A stretch of 5,251 nt of DNA from Desulfobacteraceae bacterium (GTDB taxonomy: Bacteria > Desulfobacterota > Desulfobacteria > Desulfobacterales > SG8-13), in contig JARFQH010000057.1 of the NCBI GenBank assembly GCA_029287875.1, forward strand, positions 1 through 5,251, written 5' to 3'. The notes beneath the pieces are model-generated. The model worked only from the letters and a program-made list of their open reading frames with translations, did no database searches and had not been told where the DNA came from. The position numbers and the translations under genes are program-made. Position 1 is the first letter of the stretch. Every line of letters starts with the position of its first letter. Shown here piece after piece: positions 1 through 5,251 of this stretch.

Positions 1-868
1 CGTACTTGCCGATGTAGACGGCGCCGAGCATTGTTTCGACATCGAGATTGGAGGCCATCTCGCAGGGAAAGGTGATGGTCGGAAAGCCCACCGTGCGATT
101 GGCATTTTTCAGCGCCGCTCGCCGGATCGCCACCTGGTCGGTAAAGGACTGCTTGATCTCCCTGGAGCCCGGATCGAGAACCAGGTCCTTCAATCCCATT
201 GCGGTCAATTTGTCCGAAAGGGGAATCAAGGCTTCAACCGAATCGGCTTTGACCGCCAGGGGTAGATCGTTCTCCTTGGCCAAAGCGCCAAAGGCGTCGA
301 CATTAGCCGCGGTAGCGGCGTACATCAGGGGTCTCTTGAACTTGCAGGCCTCGACACCGGCCTTCATCACCTCGGGATCCTCGGTCATCAGGATCAGGTT
401 GAATTCGGAGGTTTCGGCGATCGTTTTGGCTTTTGCGGCAAAGGCAGCCGCATCACCGCCGACGTCCTTCAGTGCCACCAGTTCCGGACGCAGGTTCAAT
501 CCAACCCGTTCGAACTGAAAGGCGTTCCAAACCTTCAGTTTGGCCTCCAGGTCGGCCTGCGAGATGTCCGAACCGACAAGGGCGGCCAGGCCCGTCTTGT
601 TGTAAAAGGTTTTTTCGTGACGGCTCAACACAAGTTCACCGCCGACGGTCAATTTACGGACGCCTTGCCCGATCACCACCGGCCGGATGGGCGGTGCGGA
701 AGCCTCGGCCAGTTGTTCGCGGGCTTCGTCAGATACATAGGGACAGCTGTCGAGTTCAGCCTTGCCCGAAGCCAGGTTCATGGCAAAGGCCAGGCAGGTC
801 GGAACCCCGCATTCCTTGCAGTTGGTCTTCGGCAGGAGTTTGAAAATCTGAATACCGGTTAATGCCAT
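1..868 (-). CDS. acsC: Corrinoid iron-sulfur protein large subunit, 5' part (runs off left edge)
   Basis: This is the N-terminal 289 codons of the large (gamma) subunit of the corrinoid iron-sulfur protein, called CdhE in archaeal-style naming. Together with AcsD it carries a methyl group on cobalamin from methyl-tetrahydrofolate to acetyl-CoA synthase in the cytoplasm. The protein begins MALTGIQIFKLLPKTNCKEC. Cys17, Cys20, Cys25 and Cys42 reproduce the spacing of the [4Fe-4S] domain of the Moorella protein, and the stretch around residues 25-45 (CLAFAMNLASGK, then CPYVSDEARE) is nearly invariant in the family. The following residues match the start of the TIM-barrel domain (for example NLILMTEDPEVMKAG and LVLDPGSREI). 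The C-terminal cobalamin-binding domain, expected after about residue 320, lies outside the window. The ATG follows an AAGGAG ribosome site with a 6-nt spacer of A residues. The gene lies 123 nt downstream of acsB. Identification is very secure. The gene is cut by the window edge, not visibly broken. Confidence 0.96.
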   Translation of the reverse strand, partial: MALTGIQIFKLLPKTNCKECGVPTCLAFAMNLASGKAELDSCPYVSDEAREQLAEASAPPIRPVVIGQGVRKLTVGGELVLSRHEKTFYNKTGLAALVGSDISQADLEAKLKVWNAFQFERVGLNLRPELVALKDVGGDAAAFAAKAKTIAETSEFNLILMTEDPEVMKAGVEACKFKRPLMYAATAANVDAFGALAKENDLPLAVKADSVEALIPLSDKLTAMGLKDLVLDPGSREIKQSFTDQVAIRRAALKNANRTVGFPTITFPCEMASNLDVETMLGAVYIGKY

Positions 869-923
869 TTTTTTCTCCTTCAGTCGAGTTATACGAGTTG
901 CCGGTTCCGGGTCGTGCACTGCG

Positions 924-952
924 GCGGGCGGTCGGATATCGTCAACCGCCGC
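924..952 (-). other. GC-rich hairpin in the acsB-acsC gap
   Basis: GGCGGT (927-932) and ACCGCC (945-950) pair perfectly around a 12-nt loop, and two further pairs form (924-925 with 951-952) past one bulged base. It lies midway in the 123-nt gap. No T-run follows on the minus strand, so it does not look like a terminator. Its placement mirrors the hairpin after acsD. Confidence 0.4.
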
Positions 953-991
953 TCGCAGCGCGCAACACGCGACATAACGTAACGGGTGTAT

Positions 992-3205
992 TTACTGGAT
1001 CAACGGCTCCATGGAGAGGGCCGGGTGCCCCTTTTCCTGCAGGAAGGGCATAATCTCTTCCTCGGTGAGCCCGACGGTCTCATCGGCTATCTTATCGATC
1101 AGGTCCGGAACACCCATTTCAGTTCCTCGCTTGATGATCCGCTCCTTGATTTCCTCCTTCAGGCTCTTGGGCATCCAGACCATCCGCAGCAGGCCGCCGT
1201 CTCCGACAAGGAACTTGCCCTGGGTGATGTTGAACTTCGAGTGCCCTACGAAACCCGGCGAGGAGGCACCGCCGCCCATGACACCGGCCAGGGTGGTGAA
1301 CTTCATACCGCAGGGGGTTTCCCCGGTGTAATCCCGGTGTACGGTCATGACACCGTTACAGGCCGGCAGCATGGCCGCGATGCATTCGCAGCAGCCGCAG
1401 GTGGTCATCGGGTCGATTACCATGGAATAGAAGTTGTAGTGATCGATGGCCCCCCGGGAAGCTTTTCTGACGAACTCGTTGACGCCCTTCCACTGACCCA
1501 GCTTCGGGTCGAGGCACTCGCCCTTTTCGATCGGCTGGTTGGGACCGGTGGGGTTGATCTCGAAGGAGGCCTTGCAGTCCATCCAGTTGTAAGCACCGCA
1601 GAGACCGGTTCTCTCCGGGCTGACCGTGCAGACGTGCGTGGGCGCGAAAGACTGGCAGAGGGTGCAGGAGTAGTATGTCTCCACGTCCTCGTCTTTCATC
1701 TTCTCCACCCGTTCGTCTCTGGTCCTGTATTCGCCCCGGGCACGCTTGGTGAGCTCGTCGACTTTTTTCTTGTCGGTGATCAGGGTGACCTGAACCTTGT
1801 CGAGGATGTTGCCGAAATCCTGGTGGAACTTGGCATGCAGCACGACGCCGATATCTTTGATGGTGAACCCTTTTTCGATGGCCGCCTTGCCGACACGCAC
1901 CCACGCGATATCCCGCTGACCGATGTGCATCACGCCCTGGATGTAATTGATTAAATGGTGGATCTGGCGCTCGATGATCGGTTCGAAATCGGTCTGGAAC
2001 TGACGACCGGCCACCTGAACGTAAATGCCGAGCGGCAGGGTCTCGCCTTCCTTGATGTCGGTGACGTTCGGACCGTCGATGATCACCTTGCCGTCTTCGA
2101 TCTCGTTCATCTCGGCCATCTTGACCAGTTCGGTGGCCTGGGTCTTGCCGCCGCCCATCTGGCAGAACAGATCGGCGCCGCGCACCCGCTCGCCCTCGTA
2201 AGCCGGACCGAAGGCGCAGGGAATCTCGATCTGAGACACGGTGGTCTTCAGGCCGCGGACCTCCACCGATTTTTCGACCATCTTGTCGTGCGGAACGTTG
2301 GCGACGACGTGCTCGTAGGTGCAGACACCCGTGGGCAGGATCTCGGGAATGTCGGTGTCGGCCAGGGTCGGGAAGCCCCAGTTGACCGCACCGGCCGCCG
2401 CCGCCGCCCATTCGGCGTTTACATCACCTAAAGCGTTGACGAAAGCGAAGATCCGGTCCTTGTTGTAGAGCAGCATCTTCTTGTAATCACCGGGCTTGAC
2501 ACCGCCGAAGGCCATGGCGGCCCGGTTGGCGAACCCGAGAGCGAAGACGGCCGATGAAATATCCGGGCCGAAGGGAACGATGCGGGTGTTCCAGCCGACC
2601 TGAACCCCGGCCTTTATGAGTTGCTCGATCACGGTTGTGCCGTTTTGGTTGGCCGCACAGAAAATATAGAGGCTGCGGCGCTGATACTCTTCCACGATCA
2701 TCTTGGCGGTTTCGGGATCCGGTGCCGAACCGACGATGGCCGCAAAACCGGGGGCCGAACCGTCGACGAACTCCACGCCTCTCTTGCGGAAAACGGTGTC
2801 GTCGGCCGCTCCGAGCCAGATCTTGCCGGCCTCGATGTCCGGTTCTTCGGAGTGCAGATAAAAATCGGGCTCTTCCAGATACCGCAGCGCCTCGTCGAGC
2901 TCGAATGCCAGGATGGCCGCCATACCGGCATCCAGCAGGGGTCCAAGATACGGCAGGTGATTATGGCCCTTGACGTGGGGCGGCAGCAGTCCGCGGGCAA
3001 AATCGAGGGGCTTTTTCATATCCTCCAGCGTTTCGACCTTCAGGCCGATCAGGGAATAAATCACCGGCAGGTAGTAAGCCGTGTTGGGAAACCCCACCTG
3101 GGTGTCCGCATTGTAGGTCTGCAGGGCTCTCTTGTACCTTCCTTCAACCTTGGAAACGATATTGTAGCCACCCTGGATAGCGGCGAATGCAACGAGTCTT
3201 GACAT
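992..3205 (-). CDS. acsB: Acetyl-CoA synthase catalytic subunit (CODH/ACS alpha subunit)
   Basis: This 737-residue protein makes acetyl-CoA from CO, a methyl group donated by the corrinoid protein, and CoA at the Ni-Ni-[4Fe-4S] A-cluster. Moorella AcsB has 729 residues, so the gene is full length. The N-terminal domain (about 1-310), which in bacterial enzymes docks on CO dehydrogenase and lines the CO tunnel, is present; archaeal CdhC lacks it. A-cluster ligands are all visible: Cys514, Cys517, Cys526 and Cys536 (C-x2-C-x8-C-x9-C) for the iron-sulfur cubane, and Cys603-Gly604-Cys605 for the distal nickel. Each is offset by 8 from Moorella Cys506/509/518/528 and Cys595-Cys597. Phe520 corresponds to Moorella Phe512, beside the active site. 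The C-terminus (MPFLQEKGHPALSMEPL) is also typical. The ATG has an AAGGAGG site 8 nt upstream and the stop is TAA. Two extra cysteines (606 and 608) follow the CGC motif. The gene lies between acsD and acsC and is probably co-transcribed with them, although the gaps are wide enough for internal signals. Confidence 0.98.
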   Translation of the reverse strand: MSRLVAFAAIQGGYNIVSKVEGRYKRALQTYNADTQVGFPNTAYYLPVIYSLIGLKVETLEDMKKPLDFARGLLPPHVKGHNHLPYLGPLLDAGMAAILAFELDEALRYLEEPDFYLHSEEPDIEAGKIWLGAADDTVFRKRGVEFVDGSAPGFAAIVGSAPDPETAKMIVEEYQRRSLYIFCAANQNGTTVIEQLIKAGVQVGWNTRIVPFGPDISSAVFALGFANRAAMAFGGVKPGDYKKMLLYNKDRIFAFVNALGDVNAEWAAAAAGAVNWGFPTLADTDIPEILPTGVCTYEHVVANVPHDKMVEKSVEVRGLKTTVSQIEIPCAFGPAYEGERVRGADLFCQMGGGKTQATELVKMAEMNEIEDGKVIIDGPNVTDIKEGETLPLGIYVQVAGRQFQTDFEPIIERQIHHLINYIQGVMHIGQRDIAWVRVGKAAIEKGFTIKDIGVVLHAKFHQDFGNILDKVQVTLITDKKKVDELTKRARGEYRTRDERVEKMKDEDVETYYSCTLCQSFAPTHVCTVSPERTGLCGAYNWMDCKASFEINPTGPNQPIEKGECLDPKLGQWKGVNEFVRKASRGAIDHYNFYSMVIDPMTTCGCCECIAAMLPACNGVMTVHRDYTGETPCGMKFTTLAGVMGGGASSPGFVGHSKFNITQGKFLVGDGGLLRMVWMPKSLKEEIKERIIKRGTEMGVPDLIDKIADETVGLTEEEIMPFLQEKGHPALSMEPLIQ

Positions 3206-3243
3206 ACTTTCTTCCTCCTTTTCTGAGGTCGTTAAAAGTGAAA

Positions 3244-3260
3244 ACTGTTATACTGTTATA
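3244..3260. repeat. Tandem 8-bp repeat in the acsD-acsB gap
   Basis: The 8-bp unit ACTGTTAT occurs twice head to tail with one further base (plus strand). It duplicates the TATAAC hexamer seen on the minus strand. It may be chance in a short AT-rich stretch. Confidence 0.5.
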
Positions 3261-3276
3261 TCGTCAGGCTTTTCAA
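3247..3276 (-). promoter_or_regulatory. Candidate internal promoter upstream of acsB
   Basis: On the minus strand TTGAAA (3271-3276) and TATAAC (3247-3252) are separated by 18 nt. Each differs from the sigma-70 consensus at one position. A second TATAAC (3255-3260) is produced by a tandem 8-bp repeat. Transcription would start near 3240, giving a leader of about 35 nt that contains the acsB ribosome site. The call rests only on sequence similarity in an AT-rich gap, so it is tentative. Confidence 0.3.
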
Positions 3277-3297
3277 ATGCCGTTCGCTCCCTGCGGT

Positions 3298-3327
3298 TCC
3301 GGCATACGGCCGGATCCGGATGCCGGA
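3298..3327 (-). other. Strong hairpin just after the acsD stop
   Basis: An exact 8-bp inverted repeat, TCCGGCAT (3298-3305) and ATGCCGGA (3320-3327), encloses a 14-nt loop that itself contains the palindrome CCGGATCCGG (3311-3320 region). Two more G-C pairs can add outside one mismatch. It begins within 10 nt of the acsD TAA. No run of T follows on the minus strand, so a classic intrinsic terminator is unlikely; an mRNA-stabilising or processing structure between acsD and acsB is more plausible. Confidence 0.55.
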
Positions 3328-3331
3328 GCCT

Positions 3332-4939
3332 TTAGTCGATGCGCTTGTGAATACGGTTCAGTTTGTAGAGCATCTGTTCCAGCTTGCTCTCCTGGTCTAC
3401 GGCCGGTGTCACACCCGCCTTTTTCGCCTTGGCGGCTTCTTTTTGCTTGGCCTCAAGAGCCGCTTCCTCAGCGACCTTTCCCTTGTCGGCTTGCTTGCGC
3501 TTGGCATTCAGGGCTTCGCGCTCTGCCGCGCGTTTGGCGCGGATTTTGTCTTCCTCTGCCTCGACTTTGGCATTGGCTGCGGCCGCGGCCGCGGCTTCCG
3601 CTTCAGCCTTGGCCTTGGCTGCGGCCTCGGCTTTGCGCTTGGCCTCTTCCTCGGCCTTGGCCTTGGCTTCCGCGTCGGCCTTGGCTTTTGCTTCGGCGTC
3701 GGCCTTGGCCTTGGCCTCCACGTCGACTTTGGCCGCCTCTACTTTTGCCTCCGCCGGTTTGGGTGCTTCCGCCGGTTTGGGCGCGGCTGCGGGTGCCGGT
3801 TTGGGTGCGGCTGCGGGTTTGGCCTCTGCAGCCGGTTTAGCCGGCGCTGCCTTGGCCGCCGGCGCTGCCTTGGCTGCCGGGGCTGCCTTCTTCTCGGCTT
3901 CGATGGTCAGGTCCGGTTGCGGTGCCAGCGACGCATAGTCGATGTCGACATCGGCCACGGACTTTTTGATGGGGGCCACGTCGGCCGCGGACCCGCCGTC
4001 AGCAATCAGGTCGATGTATGACTTGACCATTCGGATGGCCTCGGGATGGCGCATGATCAGAATGTTGCTCCCGGCCGTCAGGTAAGAGACCGCCGCGGTG
4101 GCTTCCATGAGGATGGCCCGCCGCTCCGGGTCGCCCAGAATGGGGGCGCTGTCCGCCGGCTGTTTGGCCTCTTTGCACTTCCAGACCTCGTTGGCCACGT
4201 TGTTGATGATCGGCAGCTGCAGTTTGTCGTCGCCCTGCGTCAGAGCGGCCATGCGGATGCGCTCCATGACGGAGTAGGAGTACTCCAGACCGTACCCCAG
4301 GCCGCCTGTCGTTGGATCGATGATGATCCGGTCGCTGGACACACCGAGGTTTTCGAGCAGGATGTTGATCTGTTTGGCGAGGTTGACGTCGATGGGTGAC
4401 GATGAGATGATCGTGTGTCCGTAGCCCATGGCCGCGGCGCCGATGCCCTTGTGGTTCTTGTCTTCCACCGGCCCCATGACCAGGGACTTGTCCTGGCAGG
4501 TTTCGGCCACTTTTTTGAGGACCTCCTCGTCCTTCTGAACGTTCGCGCATCCCCACACGATCAACGGCACGTCGATGGCGTCGGCCACTTTTTTAACCAC
4601 GGCGGCCGCGTCGGCAGCGCCCCTGTTCTGGCCGTTCGGATCGATGCTCTTCAACTGGAGCACGATCAGTTCGGCGCCATAGTCGTCGACGCATTTTTTG
4701 GCCCAGGCGGCCGGGTCGGCAATCACATCCTTGAACGGACTCAAGGCGGCTTCCGCCCAGTCTTCCGGCTCCATGTCCCAGACTTCCATGGCGATTCTGG
4801 GTTTGTTGGGCACTTCACCTTCAAACTGGTAAAACGGATAGCAGTTTTCTCCGCCGACGGTCACCGCCTTCGCGCCTTCCCCCAGGGTGATCTCCTTGAT
4901 CTTTCCCGTGTACGATTCCTTGTAAAATTCGAAGCCCAA
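3332..4939 (-). CDS. acsD: Corrinoid iron-sulfur protein small subunit with long TolA-like C-terminal extension
   Basis: This is the small (delta) subunit of the corrinoid iron-sulfur protein, which forms a heterodimer with AcsC and helps enclose the cobalamin that carries the methyl group to AcsB. From the TTG start it has 535 residues. Residues 1-315 are the family TIM barrel, with the signatures IIDPTTGGLGYG (about 206-217), EYSYSVMERIRMAAL just after it, and MRHPEAIRMVKSYID (about 296-310). Moorella AcsD ends close to this point, at about 323 residues. Here the chain continues: an acidic linker (316-349), an Ala/Pro/Lys-rich stretch (350-399), an Ala/Lys/Glu-rich probable helix (400-509), and a distinct tail (510-535) ending in KLEQMLYKLNRIHKRID. 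Start choice: an in-frame ATG at 4972 adds 11 residues but has no well-placed ribosome site. The TTG at 4939 sits 4 nt after AAGGAGGT, and from there the first 20 residues align without gaps to my recollection of the Moorella N-terminus. An ATG at 4954 is also possible. Function is secure; the start is likely but unproven; the role of the extension is unknown. Confidence 0.95.
   Translation of the reverse strand: MGFEFYKESYTGKIKEITLGEGAKAVTVGGENCYPFYQFEGEVPNKPRIAMEVWDMEPEDWAEAALSPFKDVIADPAAWAKKCVDDYGAELIVLQLKSIDPNGQNRGAADAAAVVKKVADAIDVPLIVWGCANVQKDEEVLKKVAETCQDKSLVMGPVEDKNHKGIGAAAMGYGHTIISSSPIDVNLAKQINILLENLGVSSDRIIIDPTTGGLGYGLEYSYSVMERIRMAALTQGDDKLQLPIINNVANEVWKCKEAKQPADSAPILGDPERRAILMEATAAVSYLTAGSNILIMRHPEAIRMVKSYIDLIADGGSAADVAPIKKSVADVDIDYASLAPQPDLTIEAEKKAAPAAKAAPAAKAAPAKPAAEAKPAAAPKPAPAAAPKPAEAPKPAEAKVEAAKVDVEAKAKADAEAKAKADAEAKAKAEEEAKRKAEAAAKAKAEAEAAAAAAANAKVEAEEDKIRAKRAAEREALNAKRKQADKGKVAEEAALEAKQKEAAKAKKAGVTPAVDQESKLEQMLYKLNRIHKRID
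3413..3892 (-). other. Low-complexity Ala/Pro/Lys then Ala/Lys/Glu tract within acsD
   Basis: About 160 codons of compositionally biased protein. The first 50 (3743-3892) alternate Ala, Pro and Lys, with recurring PAAKAA and PKPAEA units, and probably form an extended flexible linker. The next 110 (3413-3742) have almost no Pro or Gly and are dominated by Ala, Lys and Glu/Asp, as in the helical domain II of TolA, so a long charged single helix or coiled coil is likely. The reading frame stays open and rejoins a non-repetitive tail, so this is a translated segment and not frame-shifted debris. Confidence 0.85.
3648..3719 (-). repeat. Three imperfect 24-bp tandem repeats coding for an 8-residue unit
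   Basis: Three adjacent 24-bp units occupy 3648-3671, 3672-3695 and 3696-3719, each with the core tcggccttggc on the plus strand. On the coding strand they give AEAKAKAD-like octads. More diverged octads (EEAKRKAE, AAAKAKAE) continue towards about 3575. The unit is a multiple of three, so copy changes would keep the frame. Confidence 0.8.
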
Positions 4940-4943
4940 TGTT

Positions 4944-4951
4944 ACCTCCTT
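4944..4951 (-). promoter_or_regulatory. Shine-Dalgarno site that sets the acsD start
   Basis: On the minus strand this reads AAGGAGGT, a full-strength anti-16S match, followed by AACA and then TTG at 4939-4937. It lies inside the longer frame that begins with ATG at 4972. For that ATG the nearest purine-rich run (GGAG at 4996-4999) is about 14 nt away, which is too far to be effective. The site therefore argues for a TTG start for acsD. Confidence 0.7.
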
Positions 4952-4972
4952 CATCTCAATAAATTTAGTCAT

Positions 4973-5251
4973 TCGATGAGGTTATGCTCCACGCGAACTT
5001 GCGCACACCAACCGGGCAAAATGAGAATACCCGGAGAATCGAAGTTTTACCCCCCCTTTCGTCTTTTGAATTTTCCGGTCTATTCACTATTCTACAAAGT
5101 AGACGAATTACAGCAGGTTTTTATTGTTTTTATAATATGATGTAACAGCCCGAAGGGCTCTGGTGATGTCGTTGCAACAGATGAGGGAAAGTCAAGCCGT
5201 AAAAGGTTAAAATTGCCCATCGCATTCAATTGGATGTTGCCAAAAACGTTT
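4973..5251. other. Non-coding upstream region of the cluster
   Basis: This stretch is clearly richer in A and T than the genes and should hold the leader and possibly the promoter of acsD. I found no convincing -35/-10 pair on the minus strand. Isolated elements are TAGAAT (about 5089-5094) and a TATTAT-like box near 5132, each without a matching -35, and a TTGACT near 5191 without a -10. Short hairpins occur at 5012-5034 (5-bp CCGGG/CCCGG), 5091-5103 (TCTAC-AAA-GTAGA) and 5147-5159 (AGCCC-GAA-GGGCT); none is followed by a T-run suited to termination. No recognisable gene, tRNA or riboswitch is visible. Confidence 0.6.

Noticed and set aside
48..518. Plus-strand open frame over the left end
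   Set aside because: It is opposite acsC, which shows strong family conservation over the same bases.
986..1954. Long open frame on the plus strand (322 codons) opposite acsB
   Set aside because: It is antisense to a fully conserved acsB. Its openness follows from the GC-biased third positions of acsB, and its product matches no family I recognise.
3320..4021. Plus-strand open frame with a Gly/Leu/Phe/Cys-rich, membrane-like product
   Set aside because: It is the reverse image of the Ala/Lys/Glu repeat tract in acsD. The apparent hydrophobic repeats come from reading GCC/AAG codons on the other strand.
5108..5136. Plus-strand TATAAT at 5131-5136 as a promoter
   Set aside because: The hexamer is perfect, but the -35 position (TTACAG) is poor and no plus-strand gene follows within the window. 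The element lies in an AT-rich stretch where such matches are expected.
5147..5159. Short AGCCC-GAA-GGGCT hairpin as a terminator of an upstream gene
   Set aside because: Only 5 bp, and no adjacent T-run on either strand.
5092..5250. Minus-strand frame open from the right edge for 52 codons before a TAG
   Set aside because: AT-rich codons, no family resemblance, no clear ribosome site at the internal ATG, and an ending inside the AT-rich leader. It could be the tail of a gene beyond the edge, but nothing supports this.

Overview
The window carries three adjacent, co-directional minus-strand genes for the acetyl-CoA synthase side of the Wood-Ljungdahl (reductive acetyl-CoA) pathway. Read in the direction of transcription, from right to left, they are: the small subunit of the corrinoid iron-sulfur protein (acsD/cdhD, about 4939 down to 3332), the acetyl-CoA synthase catalytic subunit (acsB, 3205 down to 992) and the large subunit of the corrinoid iron-sulfur protein (acsC/cdhE, from 868 off the left edge, 289 codons visible). 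CO dehydrogenase (acsA) and the methyltransferase (acsE) are not in the window.

The proteins form one functional module. The AcsC/AcsD heterodimer carries a methyl group on its cobalamin cofactor and delivers it to the nickel A-cluster of AcsB, which joins it with CO and CoA to make acetyl-CoA (or runs the reverse, acetyl-CoA-cleaving direction). AcsB is the long bacterial form, with the N-terminal CO dehydrogenase-binding domain and all A-cluster ligands. AcsC keeps its four [4Fe-4S] cysteines at the spacing known from the Moorella protein.

The organism is a strict anaerobe with GC-rich coding DNA. The Wood-Ljungdahl genes, base composition and Shine-Dalgarno sites fit a Desulfobacterota sulfate reducer or a related acetyl-CoA-pathway bacterium, but the phylum is inference.

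The most unusual feature is in AcsD. After a normal TIM-barrel body of about 315 residues it continues for about 220 more: an Ala/Pro/Lys linker, a long Ala/Lys/Glu-rich TolA-like helical tract with 24-bp DNA repeats, and a short non-repetitive basic C-terminal peptide. The other points are a probable TTG start for acsD set by an ideal Shine-Dalgarno site, strong hairpins in both intergenic gaps (126 and 123 nt), and a plausible internal promoter in front of acsB. The right-hand end (about 4973-5251) is AT-richer, non-coding as far as I can tell, and should hold the leader of the cluster.
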